This document shows, in pieces, positions 42,734 through 52,378 of a stretch of DNA of 64,000 bases. This DNA is from JALZVT01 sp964611345. GTDB taxonomy: Bacteria; Pseudomonadota; Gammaproteobacteria; Pseudomonadales; Azotimanducaceae. Below the pieces are notes generated by a model. The model made no database searches. It was not told the DNA's origin and worked only from the letters and a program-made list of their open reading frames with translations. Where the stretch lies: NCBI GenBank assembly GCA_964611345.1, contig CAZSYU010000011.1, positions 1 to 64,000 of the forward strand, given 5' to 3'. The position numbers and the translations under genes were made by a program. Position 1 is the stretch's first letter. Every line of letters starts with the position of its first letter.

Positions 42734-44275
42734 GTGCGAGGGGCGCACTGGGGAGTAGATAAAACTTTGGTTGATGTTCGAGCAGACGGCACTGTAACGC
42801 TTAGTCTGAAACTGCGCTACGCGATGGGCGGTGCTGCTGAAGGCGCGGTAGCCTATGCGTTCAACGGCTTCAACTTCATTATTTACACGGTGGTGTTTGG
42901 CTTGCCAGGCACCCTGGCCGGTGCCGCCGTGTTTCTGTCGATTATTCTCGATGCGGTGTCCGATCCTTTAATTGGCTATCTGTCTGATCGCTGGACCTCG
43001 AAGTGGGGGCGTCGGCATCCGTTCATTTATTTTGCCGCACTGCCACTCGGGGCGGCGATTTTTTGCATTTACCAGCCTCCCGCTGCTCTGCTCACAACTG
43101 GCGGCGAACTACTGGGGTTTCTGGGCTACGAGGCAACAGGTAGCCAGTGGCTGCTGGCGGGTTGGTTGTTCCTCTTTGCGAGCCTTTTGAAGTTCTTTCT
43201 TACCTGTTACCACCTGCCGCATCTGGCGCTCGGGTCAGAGTTAAGTACGGTGTATCTCGAGCGAACGCGGATCTTTCGCTATAACACCCTGTTTGGAATC
43301 ACTGGTGGTGCGGGCGTCGCCTGGTTGTTTTACACCCAGGTTGTCGGCGATCAGCCTATTGCCGATATCGATACCCGCTGGTTTGCAGTCGGCCTCGCGG
43401 TGTTTGGGGCGACCATCATTTTTCTGACCGCGTTTCTTACCCGCCAGCGCATCCCGCATTTACCCCAGCCACCTGCAGATCAGGCACCCTTTGCGGTCAT
43501 GGACTTTTTTCGGGAAGCCGCGGTGGTATTCACCAATCGCAACTACATGATGTTGTTTTTTGGCTTGTTGTTTCTCTCGCCAATGGTGGGAGTGCGCGAT
43601 ACTTTGAATGCCAACATGTACCTCTTTTACTGGGAGATGCCGGCAGCGAGCATCGCTATCTTCCCGCTGGTTGCTGTGTTTAGTGCGATACCGGCCATGA
43701 TGCTGGTCGCCTATTGCAATAAACAGTTTGAGAAGTCTGGGACCATGCGCGGTGCTGCCACTATTGCCGCAATCGCGGCCAGCCTGCCGATCATTCTGCG
43801 CTCTCTTGAGCTGTTGCCAGCAAACGGCTCCGCGTGGATTTTTCCGATCGTGTGCGCCTCGGTGTTCTTCTATTACGGTGCGCTTGCGATGCTGACTACC
43901 ACAGTGTATTCCGCCATAGGGGACGTGGCTGATGAGCAGGAACTCATCAGTGGTAAACGCCAGGAAGGCGTGTTTTATGCGGTTCGCACCTTCTTTGCCA
44001 AAATTTCCAGCGGCCTGGGTCATTTGCTGGCTGGCATAGCCATTGAAGTGATTGGCTTTCCTGCAAAGGCCGTGGTGGGTGAAGTGCCCGCTCAGGTGAT
44101 TTATGAGCTGGGTGTCTTTGAAGGCATTTTGGCGGTGTTGCCCGTGCTTGGCGCCCTGTATTTTTATGGCAAATACCGGATCGATAAAGGCCAGCACGAG
44201 GCCATTCAAGTGCGACTCGCAGAAAGAAATAACGAACAGCTTCAGGAGCGGCACGAGGAACTGGGTCACGCGTGA
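42734..44275 (+). CDS. MFS transporter of the GPH type
   Basis: About 12 membrane segments and D-A-V-S-D-P-L-I-G-Y-L-S-D with W-G-R-R-H-P, the GPH signature as in the gene at 11444. 513 residues from GTG 42734; a TTG at 42767 that follows GGGGAG by 11 bases is a fair alternative and removes 11 residues. The C-terminus is charged and cytosolic. It is coupled to the following MFS gene by the GTGA overlap. The substrate is unknown; the nearby GH2 enzyme would fit sugar uptake, but the gene is on the other strand, so this is inference. Confidence 0.86.
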   Translation: MRGAHWGVDKTLVDVRADGTVTLSLKLRYAMGGAAEGAVAYAFNGFNFIIYTVVFGLPGTLAGAAVFLSIILDAVSDPLIGYLSDRWTSKWGRRHPFIYFAALPLGAAIFCIYQPPAALLTTGGELLGFLGYEATGSQWLLAGWLFLFASLLKFFLTCYHLPHLALGSELSTVYLERTRIFRYNTLFGITGGAGVAWLFYTQVVGDQPIADIDTRWFAVGLAVFGATIIFLTAFLTRQRIPHLPQPPADQAPFAVMDFFREAAVVFTNRNYMMLFFGLLFLSPMVGVRDTLNANMYLFYWEMPAASIAIFPLVAVFSAIPAMMLVAYCNKQFEKSGTMRGAATIAAIAASLPIILRSLELLPANGSAWIFPIVCASVFFYYGALAMLTTTVYSAIGDVADEQELISGKRQEGVFYAVRTFFAKISSGLGHLLAGIAIEVIGFPAKAVVGEVPAQVIYELGVFEGILAVLPVLGALYFYGKYRIDKGQHEAIQVRLAERNNEQLQERHEELGHA

Positions 44276-45495
44276 GTTTGCTTGATCGCTATCCGGCGCT
44301 TACGTTTGCGCTTTATCGGCGCTATTGGTTCGCCTCACTTGCCTCGGTGGGTGGCTGGCAGATTGCCAATATGGCGATGGGCTGGAAGGTTTTTGAGCTA
44401 TCGGGCGAAGCCTTCGACCTGGGCGTGCTCGGCGCCGCAACCGCATTACCCGCCATTGTGCTGACCCTTGTGGGCGGGGTGATTGCGGACCGGTTCGACA
44501 AGCGTTTGGTGCTGGTGGTTACCTCATGCCTGAATGCGCTGTTGTTGTTTGTGCTCGCAGCGCTCGACTACTCCGGGCTAGTCACGGTCTGGCAGGTGTG
44601 GTTGGTCGCCGGGCTAATCTCTGTGGTCACCGGTATCGACTGGCCAGGGCGCAGTTCGTTCTTTCCCAATCTCATTGATCGAGGCGCGCTTTTGTCGGCG
44701 GTCGCGCTTAACTCGGTGTTGTGGCAAGTCACCCGCATGGTGCTACCGGCACTGGGTGGCCTGTTGCTCGCCTACTACGACACCGCGCTGGTGTTTTGCC
44801 TGGCCGGGTGTGGGTATCTGGTGATGCTGGTCACCCTGTTACGGACGCAGTTAAAGTTGCCCGGCGATCGTTCGACCTCACCGTTGCAGCAGGTGCTCGA
44901 AGGTCTGCGCTTTGTGCTGGCAGATCCGCTGTTTCGCAATCTGATACTGCTGTCGTACGTAACCATGTTGTTTTTGAGTTCTTACATGCAGTTGATGCCG
45001 GCGTTTGCCGACCTGTTGCAGGCAGGGCCGCAGGGTTTTGGTTTGTTGATGTCAGTGACTGGCGCTGGCTCTATTGCCGGAACCTTTGTCGCCGGAGCAA
45101 TTCGCTTTGGTGCCAGCTATGGCCGTTACATGCTCATCGCCGCTGCGTTGGCTGCGGCTGCACTGTGCTGTTTTGCCATCGTGGTTATGCTGCCGAGTTA
45201 CGCTCTGGCGATCTTGTTTGTTTTTTCGGCGGCGATGGGCACATCGGTGTTTCTGATTCTTTCCACCACCGCCTTGCAGGCCAAAGTACCGGAGGCACTG
45301 CGCGGGCGGGTGATGGGGATCCACGGCATCACTTATTCCCTGATGCCGCTTGGGGCACTTTTTACCGGCACCCTCGCGGGTTGGTTAGCGACACCGGTCG
45401 CGTTGTTGGTGAGTATCCTTTTGTATTTGCTGATCTTGTTGCTGCTGGCCGTGCGAGCCCCAGACATTCGCAGCATGCCCGAGCCTGTGGTTTAG
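44272..45495 (+). CDS. MFS transporter, EntS-like
   Basis: 407-residue membrane protein of the MFS_3 group (enterobactin exporter EntS-like) with about 12 helices. Signs: R-Y-W-F-A-S-L-A-S and G-G-V-I-A-D-R-F-D-K-R at the loop between TM2 and TM3. Such members export siderophores, drugs or metabolites. GTG start overlaps the preceding transporter's stop by 4 bases. Its stop shares bases with the stop of the convergent GH2 gene. Substrate unknown. Confidence 0.85.
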   Translation: MSLLDRYPALTFALYRRYWFASLASVGGWQIANMAMGWKVFELSGEAFDLGVLGAATALPAIVLTLVGGVIADRFDKRLVLVVTSCLNALLLFVLAALDYSGLVTVWQVWLVAGLISVVTGIDWPGRSSFFPNLIDRGALLSAVALNSVLWQVTRMVLPALGGLLLAYYDTALVFCLAGCGYLVMLVTLLRTQLKLPGDRSTSPLQQVLEGLRFVLADPLFRNLILLSYVTMLFLSSYMQLMPAFADLLQAGPQGFGLLMSVTGAGSIAGTFVAGAIRFGASYGRYMLIAAALAAAALCCFAIVVMLPSYALAILFVFSAAMGTSVFLILSTTALQAKVPEALRGRVMGIHGITYSLMPLGALFTGTLAGWLATPVALLVSILLYLLILLLLAVRAPDIRSMPEPVV

Positions 45496-47351
45496 TTGGC
45501 AGTGTTGTCGCTGCCGATGCTGCGGAACAGTTCGCTCAGCAAGGTCACCGGCAGTTTTGGCGTGCGCTCAAAAGTGAGCAGGCCGTTCTTTTCCTGCGCG
45601 ACATCGGTGAGCTGGGTCCAGACAAAGCCACGCAGGGTTTGTGCGCTGTCGATATCCTGGGCGATTGCGCGAATGCGGCGTTCGAGTTCTTCTCGCGTGG
45701 TGGGCAGATCGCCGTAGGCAAAGATCGCATTGTCGTTCTCGGGTGCCTCAGTGTTGTTCGCTTGGTAGCCAACGCCACCGCACTCGGTCAGGAGTACGGG
45801 CAACCCCGCCACATCTGCACCATCGAGCGCACCCACACGGCCGGCCATTTGGTCATTGCTGTGCAGCAGCGACTGGGGTGTGGCCAGCACCTTAGCCAGG
45901 CGCTCAGCCAGCGGCAGGCTGTCGCCTTCATACAAATGCAGAGTCCAAAGGTCGCCACTGGAGTATTCCCAGCCGTCGTTACCAATTACCGGTCGGCTGC
46001 TATCGAGTGCACGCGTAAGGCTCGTCAAGGCGTCGACAAAGGCGCGCTGCTCGGGCCGGTCGCGCTGATTCCAAACGCCCCAGGATTCGTTGAACGGTAC
46101 CCAGGCCATCACACAGGGGTGGCCCCGATCACGGCGTACAAGACGACCCCATTCGGCGGTGAGCTGTTGCACCAGGTCGGTTGAAAATATCCGGCCCGAG
46201 GGCATCTCTGCCCACACTAGTAGGCCGAGGCGGTCGGCCCAGTAGAGGTAGCGTGGGTCTTCCGCTTTCTGGTGCTTGCGCGCGCAGTTAAACCCGAGTT
46301 GTTTGGTCAGCTCCACGTCGCGGCGCAGGTGCTCGTCGCTGGGTGCGGTATACCAACCCTCCGGGAAATACCCTTGATCGAGCACGCCACGCAAATACAG
46401 TGGTTCGCCGTTTAACTCCAGACCGTTCGAATTTGCAGTGATCTCGCGTAGCCCCAGATAGCTGTCGGCAGTATCAACAAGTTCCCCCGCGGCGTTGTAG
46501 AGCCGCAGCTTCAGGTCGCACAGATTGGGATTGTCAGGTGACCACAGCGGCAGATCTTTAGCCGGGATTGATAGCTCAAGTGTTGCGCGCGTCTCGCTCC
46601 GTTTATCGATTTGTGTGGCGATGTCGCCGATGGTTTTACCCGCATGGCTGAGCGTTGCCTCCAGATGACCGCTAAACAGTTCATTGAGTCCGGTGAGTAA
46701 CTGGATGCTGGGCTTACCAGTGTCGCTATTGCGCAGCGTAAACGCTGAATGTACGTCAGTGATGGCCGTTTGCGGCAGCGGCTCCAGCCATACGGTTTGC
46801 CAGATACCACTGACCGTGTCGTAGTCGATGGGCCAGCGGGTGGTGCCTGCCTGTTTACCGCGGGGTTGCGACCAGGAGGGAGTGTCGGCCACGCGAACGC
46901 TCAGGTGGTTGGTGCCCGTCTGGAAGGCGTGTGCAATGTCGAAGGCGAAGGGGGCGTAGCCGCCGGTGTTCTGCCCAACTTCCTGGGCGTTGACGAATAC
47001 CCGGGTGTGATAATCGCTGGCCCCGAAATGCAGCAGGAGGCGTTTGCTGCGCCACTCATCCGGACACTCAAAGGTGCGGTGATACCAGAGTACTGGAGCG
47101 GGGTTTTGATCGTTGATGCCGGAGGCGGCAGCCTCTGGTGTGAAGGGTAGAGTGATGCGCTCGGGCAGTGTGGTGGCTGCATACCAGTGCTCGCGCAATC
47201 CCACATCATTGGGGTCTGCTTTGAAGTTCCACTGGCCGTTGAGATTTAGCCAGCGCGGCCGTTTGAGGATGGGGCGCGGGTATTCTTCTCGTGGCGGGTT
47301 GGCGTTGGGAGCAGGGCTGGTCGTGGTGACAGGTGCGCGTTCTGAGGACAT
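45492..47351 (-). CDS. Glycoside hydrolase family 2 (beta-galactosidase/glucuronidase-like)
   Basis: Retaining glycosidase of 619 residues with the GH2 three-domain layout: sugar-binding jelly roll (about 30-190), immunoglobulin-like domain (195-305) and TIM barrel (310-619). The acid/base Glu is about 422 in F-N-E-S-W and the nucleophile about 523 in L-T-E-C-G-G. There is no signal peptide, so it acts in the cytosol on an imported glycoside. The specificity (galactoside, glucuronide, mannoside) cannot be stated. Its 3' end overlaps that of the EntS-like gene; the 5' end faces the beta-lactamase-like gene across a region with direct repeats. Confidence 0.88.
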   Translation of the reverse strand: MSSERAPVTTTSPAPNANPPREEYPRPILKRPRWLNLNGQWNFKADPNDVGLREHWYAATTLPERITLPFTPEAAASGINDQNPAPVLWYHRTFECPDEWRSKRLLLHFGASDYHTRVFVNAQEVGQNTGGYAPFAFDIAHAFQTGTNHLSVRVADTPSWSQPRGKQAGTTRWPIDYDTVSGIWQTVWLEPLPQTAITDVHSAFTLRNSDTGKPSIQLLTGLNELFSGHLEATLSHAGKTIGDIATQIDKRSETRATLELSIPAKDLPLWSPDNPNLCDLKLRLYNAAGELVDTADSYLGLREITANSNGLELNGEPLYLRGVLDQGYFPEGWYTAPSDEHLRRDVELTKQLGFNCARKHQKAEDPRYLYWADRLGLLVWAEMPSGRIFSTDLVQQLTAEWGRLVRRDRGHPCVMAWVPFNESWGVWNQRDRPEQRAFVDALTSLTRALDSSRPVIGNDGWEYSSGDLWTLHLYEGDSLPLAERLAKVLATPQSLLHSNDQMAGRVGALDGADVAGLPVLLTECGGVGYQANNTEAPENDNAIFAYGDLPTTREELERRIRAIAQDIDSAQTLRGFVWTQLTDVAQEKNGLLTFERTPKLPVTLLSELFRSIGSDNTAN

Positions 47352-47356
47352 TGATC

Positions 47357-47388
47357 TTGGCCTGCCAACTTTATGTTAAGCTGCCAAG
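47357..47388. promoter_or_regulatory. Direct-repeat candidate operator in the GH2/hydrolase divergent region
   Basis: CTGCCAA occurs at 47362-47368 and 47381-47387, 19 bp apart, each followed by similar bases (C/G then TT). The first copy lies within a near palindrome TTGGCCTGCCAA (47357-47368), 6 bases before the GH2 start. The phase is near two helical turns, as for sites of a dimeric regulator. The regulator is not known, and this is a pattern-only call. Confidence 0.3.
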
Positions 47389-47454
47389 TTATTGTTTATT
47401 AAACTTATTTACAATACTAGAAACGACATTAACTCGAATTTATGGATATTTCGT

Positions 47455-48732
47455 ATGAGTAATCCGGTGCGCAATCCGGTGCGCGTGGAAGGTCAGGTCG
47501 CCCCAGGCTTTGAGCCGGTTAAAGCGCGCTTTGAGCACAACATGAAGACGCTGGCAGAGCGCAACGCACAGCTTTGCATCTATGTGGGTGACGAGCGAGT
47601 GGTTGATCTGTGGGCGAGCTGCAACGGGGACGCTGCATTCTCGGCGGACTCGCTCGCGAACGTGTTTAGCAGCAGCAAGAACCTCGAGGCCATTACGCTT
47701 GCCATGTTGTTTGATCAGGGACTCGTGGACTATGGCGCGCGGGTAGCGGACTACTGGCCGGAGTACGCCGCCAATGGCAAAGACCAGACCACCGTGGCGG
47801 ATGTTATGCGCCACGAAGCCGGACTGGCAGCGTTCGATACCACGCTCAATCCGGTCGATTTGCAGGCCAGCCAATTAGCCACCAATACCGTGGGTGCGAT
47901 CATTGCCGGGCAAACCCCAAAGTGGCGTTTGGGCGCTGACAACCAGCGCGAGTACCACGCCATAACCCGGGGCTGGATCGTCAATGAGATCTTTCGGCGC
48001 ATTGAACCCCAGGGGCGCACCATCGGGCAGTTTTTACGCACGCAGGTTAGCGAGAAGTTTGCTCTCGACGCCCACATTGGTGCCACCGACAGCGAGATCG
48101 CCAGAATGAGTGATGTGGTGATGCTGGGCTTTGGTTATCAGTTTATGCAGGGGTTGGTACCGCGCCGCCTTGGCCGGCGTATCGAACCCAATCTCGCCCA
48201 GAACCTGGCCAAATTGTGGCGTCTTGGGAAAGGCCGCAAGAGTGGGACAACAGCAGGTGCGCCAACTCCGCTAACGGGGATGAAAAGACTGTCCGTGTTT
48301 AACTCAACCGAGGTTGCCAAGGCCGAAATACCCTCTGCGGGTGCCCGGTGCTCCGCCCGCGGACTGGCAAAACTGGCGGCGATTATGGCCAATGGTGGTG
48401 AGCTTGAGGGTAAGAGGCTCATGAGCGCGTCTGCGCATGCAGCGCTGCACGCGCAGCCAGTCGCACGCGACATGATGTCCATGCCAACCACGTTTACCCA
48501 GGGGGGTGTGGCGGCCTTTGGTGCGCCCGTTGATGATTCGCCCCTCGCCGCAGGGTTGAACGCAGGACGCGAAGGGTTCTACGGCTGGATGGGTCTTGGT
48601 GGTTCCATCTTTCAGTGGCACCCGGAGCTCAAGATCGGTTTTGGCTATGTGCCAACGTCCCTGAATATTCTCGATATCGTGAACGAGCGGGGCAAGGCGT
48701 ATCAGGTCGAAGTGGTTAACTGTCTGCGGTAG
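47455..48732 (+). CDS. Serine hydrolase, class C beta-lactamase-like
   Basis: 425-residue enzyme of the EstB/class C beta-lactamase family, which often acts as esterase. S-S-S-K (Ser-x-x-Lys pair) lies near residue 70 in V-F-S-S-S-K-N-L. ATG 47455 is chosen over an unlikely 21-residue upstream extension. A 13-bp direct duplication (AATCCGGTGCGC type) follows the start, giving N-P-V-R repeated. The gene has no signal peptide, so it is cytosolic. The 3' end overlaps the convergent GST gene by 17 bp. Substrate unknown. Confidence 0.87.
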   Translation: MSNPVRNPVRVEGQVAPGFEPVKARFEHNMKTLAERNAQLCIYVGDERVVDLWASCNGDAAFSADSLANVFSSSKNLEAITLAMLFDQGLVDYGARVADYWPEYAANGKDQTTVADVMRHEAGLAAFDTTLNPVDLQASQLATNTVGAIIAGQTPKWRLGADNQREYHAITRGWIVNEIFRRIEPQGRTIGQFLRTQVSEKFALDAHIGATDSEIARMSDVVMLGFGYQFMQGLVPRRLGRRIEPNLAQNLAKLWRLGKGRKSGTTAGAPTPLTGMKRLSVFNSTEVAKAEIPSAGARCSARGLAKLAAIMANGGELEGKRLMSASAHAALHAQPVARDMMSMPTTFTQGGVAAFGAPVDDSPLAAGLNAGREGFYGWMGLGGSIFQWHPELKIGFGYVPTSLNILDIVNERGKAYQVEVVNCLR

Positions 48733-49516
48733 CGTCGCGGTACCAGGTCAGGTAGCTGCCCATGTGGCGGGCGAAAACAGGCGTTTCGCTTAAGCTCAGC
48801 ATGTGACTGTAGGCGCGTGGCCAGATGTTTCGACCGTTATGACTGATTTGTTCAAGGCCGGCGGCGACTAACTGTTTTGTGTAGTGGCCCTCGCGCAGGA
48901 ACTGTGCAAAGTCGCACACGAACGAGATGTCGGCGATGCTCAACGTCGAACCCGCAATGAACTCGCTGTGCCCCAGAGCGTTCTCGATGCCGGACAGATA
49001 AAACTCGTAGGCCTGGCGCATGCGCTCGTGAGTCGCGCTGTCAATGTTCTCAAGCGCCAGCAGATACACCTGGGCTTCGCGAGCGAACACGAGGTTGGCA
49101 TCCAGAAAACTGTCAATGCGCGACGCGAGCTGGGTATCGCTACCGTACAGTGCAGCACTTGGGTCAGCAGCTCTGGCTACGGCGCGCAGAATGCTGTTGG
49201 ATTCAAATATTCCTACTTCACCATCTGGACTGAATGCAGCGGGCACAGTGCCAAAGGGATGGGCTGATAAAAACTCATCGGTTTTGTACAGGGTGCCCGA
49301 GAAGCCGCGCCGCCCAGTGCGGGCATAAGGACTTGTGTCTGAGCGTTCATCTGCGGGCAGCTCCCGAGCGGCAAAGTCCCACAGCCAGGTGCCAAGTTTT
49401 GCTGGTTTATCGCCGATAACCTCGACCTCAACGCCACCCAGGTCAGCGGCAATCTGCGCCTTCCATACGCGTGGATTAGGCAGGTAAGAGAAAATTCGCA
49501 GAACGCTGTTGCTCAT
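48716..49516 (-). CDS. GST-family protein, EF1B-gamma/elongation-like
   Basis: 266-residue GST-fold protein. The N-domain carries F-G-T-V-P-A-A-F and F-E-S-N-S-I-L-R, with an insertion of about 35 residues (R-E-L-P-A-D-E-R...) compared with standard GSTs. The C-domain has the F-I-A-G-S-T-L-S-I-A-D-I-S signature. The pattern is close to the EF1-gamma/ YfcG-like subgroups. Catalytic role and substrate are unknown. It overlaps the beta-lactamase-like gene at the 3' end. Confidence 0.85.
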   Translation of the reverse strand: MSNSVLRIFSYLPNPRVWKAQIAADLGGVEVEVIGDKPAKLGTWLWDFAARELPADERSDTSPYARTGRRGFSGTLYKTDEFLSAHPFGTVPAAFSPDGEVGIFESNSILRAVARAADPSAALYGSDTQLASRIDSFLDANLVFAREAQVYLLALENIDSATHERMRQAYEFYLSGIENALGHSEFIAGSTLSIADISFVCDFAQFLREGHYTKQLVAAGLEQISHNGRNIWPRAYSHMLSLSETPVFARHMGSYLTWYRDATADS

Positions 49517-49542
49517 TGGGTGTGCTTGTCTTCTGTCAGATA

Positions 49543-50088
49543 TCAGTTGTTGTCGGTAAAGCGCACCGAGCCTATATAGGGCAGGTTGCGGTTGCGCTGC
49601 GCGTAGTCGATGCCGTAACCCACGACAAACTCGTCGGGAATCTCAAACCCGACCAGATCCGCGGTCACGTCCACCTCGCGCCGCGACGGCTTGTCGAGTA
49701 GGGCGCAAACCAGCATACGTGAAGGGTTTCTTGTGTTCAGCAGGTTTAGCACGTGGTGCAGGGTGTGCCCGGTATCAACAATGTCCTCGACCACCAGAAT
49801 GTCGCGGCCTTCGATTTCGCCGCGCAGGTCTTTCAGTATTCGCACCTCGCGGGACGACTCGGTGGAATCGCCATACGAGGATGTTTCGAGAAAATCCACC
49901 TCAACCGGGAGCTCAAGTTCGCGCACCAGATCGGCGATGAACATAAATGAGCCGCGCAGCAATCCGATCACCACCAGTTTTTCGGTGTCGTTGAAGTGGT
50001 TGCTGATCTCTTTTGCCATGGACTCAACGCGCGCCGCAATGGACTTGGCAGAGATCATGTCGTCGATAACGTAGTTGTCGTGTTTCAC
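49543..50088 (-). CDS. hpt: Hypoxanthine phosphoribosyltransferase
   Basis: Purine salvage enzyme that makes IMP and GMP from PRPP. I chose GTG 50088 (Val-Lys-His-Asp), which aligns with family N-termini; the ATG at 50169 would add 27 unlike residues. The product is 181 residues. The PRPP loop is V-V-E-D-I-V-D-T-G-H-T; G-L-L-R-G-S-F and L-D-K-P-S-R-R-E-V are also typical, as is Y-G-I-D-Y-A-Q-R-N-R-N-L-P-Y-I-G near the end. It follows the GST gene on the same strand by about 26 bases from its stop. Confidence 0.94.
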   Translation of the reverse strand: MKHDNYVIDDMISAKSIAARVESMAKEISNHFNDTEKLVVIGLLRGSFMFIADLVRELELPVEVDFLETSSYGDSTESSREVRILKDLRGEIEGRDILVVEDIVDTGHTLHHVLNLLNTRNPSRMLVCALLDKPSRREVDVTADLVGFEIPDEFVVGYGIDYAQRNRNLPYIGSVRFTDNN

Positions 50089-50230
50089 GGTCGGGATTCT
50101 TTGCAGTTCATGTACCAGAAAACATGATTGTACGCGCAATGGCCGAATTGTAACCTTCAGTTGGACCATTTGAGTCCGCCTCCACCGAAAGTGTTAGGCT
50201 GGTGGTCGGTTTCACAAGGATGGTTGTTTC

Positions 50231-51499
50231 ATGAGCTACAGATTGATTGTATTGTGCTTCGCTGTGATCGTTGCACAATTTTCGGGGGCTCCGAAAGTGT
50301 TTGGCGCAGAGGTGTCCGAGCAGCCGGCCTGGTTTGAAAAATCGATGGCCAGAGAGAAAAAGGTTCGTCGTACTGCAAAGTTCAAACTGCCGGACGGTAT
50401 CTTGAAAGGGCGAATGCCCGGCAAGCTCGTAACCAAGCCAGAGAATTCGGAAGGCTCCTGGTATTTCTCTTCCAATATCGGAACTGAGGCGCCCTTTGAG
50501 TGCGCCTATTTTGAAGAGCCACTTAATGCTGCCTTTTCGACCAAGCTTCTTGGCGACAACGTTGTTGCGGCGATGGTGGAATCGGTAGGGCCGTTGCAGT
50601 CGAAGGCGATCTCTGCGGTAGACGCCAGTCATGTCGAAGGCCGTCCGGTGTTGGCTCTCGAATGGATATATACCGTCGGTCCCAAAGACAAGGCGCAGGT
50701 GGGTCTTGCGAAGGTGCGCAGCACAACCATAGGTGAGACTTTGCTTTTGTGCTTTCATAACGAGTTAGGGTATCGCGCCACTTTCGAAAGTGCATTTGCG
50801 AAAGTCGTGGCGTCAGTAGAAGGTAGCACGCAAGAGCCCGCTTACTATGAGTCGCTGTACATTCAGTCGGTGAATTCCCAACCCGTTGGTTTTGTGCAAA
50901 CGAGTTTCTCTCTAGATGCTGACGGCGACACACGCTCCTTGTTGGTTAGCACTGCGCTTGTTCCCGTCGATGCCAGAACGCTGAGTACTTCTGACAGCAC
51001 GACTGTTAGCTATTCCACGCCGGAAGGGGAGCTGATCAATGCGCTGCATAGTAACGCGGAGAACGGGGAGCTGGTCATTGATTTGGAGCTGCGCCCGCAG
51101 GAAGGGCAGGGCTGGCAGGTGGCGGGAGACTTTCAAGGCAAACCGCTTGACCAGGAGATCGATTCTTCGGCCGAGCTACTCTCAGAATTGGGTCAGGTTT
51201 TGGCGACTGCAGAATTGCAACGCAGCACCGACAAAAACAGCGCTACCCTAGCTACCTGGCTACCAGACGTTGACCCCACCAGCCTGTTGCCGGTTGAGAT
51301 TGTGTTGAATGCAGCTGATCGAAACAGCGGGCAAATGACGGTTGGGGGCATAGACATGCAAGTGCAGCTTGATCGCTCTGGCAATATGATTGCTGGCACC
51401 GGGAAAGCAGGGTCGGCGACTGTGGTCATTGAGCGGGTTTGGGAACGGGGGCAGATTCCTGCACCAAAACAGGAACAAGAGCGAAGGCAGCAGCAATAG
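50231..51499 (+). CDS. Secreted hypothetical protein
   Basis: 422 residues with a signal peptide (hydrophobic core about 4-20, cleavage near V-F-G-A). The mature sequence is beta-rich with few Cys and no recognisable catalytic motif. C-terminal half has a V-D-P-T-S-L-L-P-V-E-I-V segment, and it ends in a Gln/Glu/Arg-rich tail. The start abuts the transglutaminase-like gene at its 3' end (TAG-ATG), so both act together, perhaps in envelope maintenance. I do not recognise the family. Confidence 0.75.
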   Translation: MSYRLIVLCFAVIVAQFSGAPKVFGAEVSEQPAWFEKSMAREKKVRRTAKFKLPDGILKGRMPGKLVTKPENSEGSWYFSSNIGTEAPFECAYFEEPLNAAFSTKLLGDNVVAAMVESVGPLQSKAISAVDASHVEGRPVLALEWIYTVGPKDKAQVGLAKVRSTTIGETLLLCFHNELGYRATFESAFAKVVASVEGSTQEPAYYESLYIQSVNSQPVGFVQTSFSLDADGDTRSLLVSTALVPVDARTLSTSDSTTVSYSTPEGELINALHSNAENGELVIDLELRPQEGQGWQVAGDFQGKPLDQEIDSSAELLSELGQVLATAELQRSTDKNSATLATWLPDVDPTSLLPVEIVLNAADRNSGQMTVGGIDMQVQLDRSGNMIAGTGKAGSATVVIERVWERGQIPAPKQEQERRQQQ

Positions 51500-52378
51500 A
51501 TGAGAAGCCTGCCCCGTGCTGTCATGACAGCCTGGTTGCTGGTAACCGGGAGCGTGGTTAGTGCCGCAGACCAGGTCTCTGAACCTGGACTTTTCCTCGC
51601 CGACATTGAGGTAACTTCGGGTGCATTGTCTGCGCCAGTCGCAAGAGATGCGTCACTCTCACTGGATCTGCACAGTGCCGATGTCGATGATTTACGCGCA
51701 AGGCTTGGCGCGGTCGCGCAGTTAGATGTGATGAGCGCAACGCCTGAAGCACTGCGAGTGCGCATTGCGCCCGGTGCGCACTTCACTCAGGCGCCAAGCG
51801 AACGCGAGCACAGGGCGAGTTGGGTGATAGATTACGATCAACCCTCCGTTATCGCGTTGAGTAATCGCTGGCGGGAACAGAACCCGGCCGCATCAACAGC
51901 AGTAAGCACGGCGCCGGCAACTGTTTCCGAGCTGCAGGCTCTGATTGCCTATACGGGTGAGCAAATCATTGATCCTAATTATCGTAACGGGATGCTCATT
52001 GCCTCGCAGGTTGCCCGCCGCCGAGAAGGCGATTGCACCGAGTATGGTGTGCTTCAAGCGGCACTCGCACGCAGCGAGGGTTACGCCGCGCGATTGGTGT
52101 TTGGTTTGCTAATGCTCGCTGTGAACGATGAGCTGCTTGGCTATGGACATGCCTGGGCAGAGATTTACTACGAAGGCGCGTGGCATGTTGCTGATGCCAC
52201 CCAGCCCACATTGCAGCCTGAAGTGCAGGGCGTTTGGCATCTACCCATCAGCCTGTTCGAGAACGAAAGTCCGAGCCACGTATTGGAGCTTGTGGAATTT
52301 GCCAACGTGCGGCCCAACTCGGTGACCTTGGTTGGCACTGGTGGCGTAGAGGACGCAACAACGCAAGTGCATGACTAG
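51500..52378 (+). CDS. Secreted transglutaminase-like protein
   Basis: 292-residue exported protein with signal peptide (hydrophobic core about 8-22). The transglutaminase-like core has the Cys-His-Asp triad: Cys 179 in E-G-D-C-T-E-Y, His 217 in G-H-A-W-A-E and Asp 232 in V-A-D-A-T. In bacteria these proteins usually act as proteases or crosslinking enzymes. The ATG follows the preceding stop directly. Its 3' end overlaps the convergent phoD by 4 bases. Partner and substrate are unknown. Confidence 0.85.
   Translation: MRSLPRAVMTAWLLVTGSVVSAADQVSEPGLFLADIEVTSGALSAPVARDASLSLDLHSADVDDLRARLGAVAQLDVMSATPEALRVRIAPGAHFTQAPSEREHRASWVIDYDQPSVIALSNRWREQNPAASTAVSTAPATVSELQALIAYTGEQIIDPNYRNGMLIASQVARRREGDCTEYGVLQAALARSEGYAARLVFGLLMLAVNDELLGYGHAWAEIYYEGAWHVADATQPTLQPEVQGVWHLPISLFENESPSHVLELVEFANVRPNSVTLVGTGGVEDATTQVHD

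Noticed and set aside
43460..44269. A 269-codon leftward open frame opposite the GPH transporter
   Set aside because: Composition and lack of motif mark it as a shadow of the membrane protein.
44721..46184. A 487-codon rightward open frame
   Set aside because: It straddles the EntS-like transporter and the reverse GH2 gene in another frame and has no family resemblance; both real genes explain the bases.
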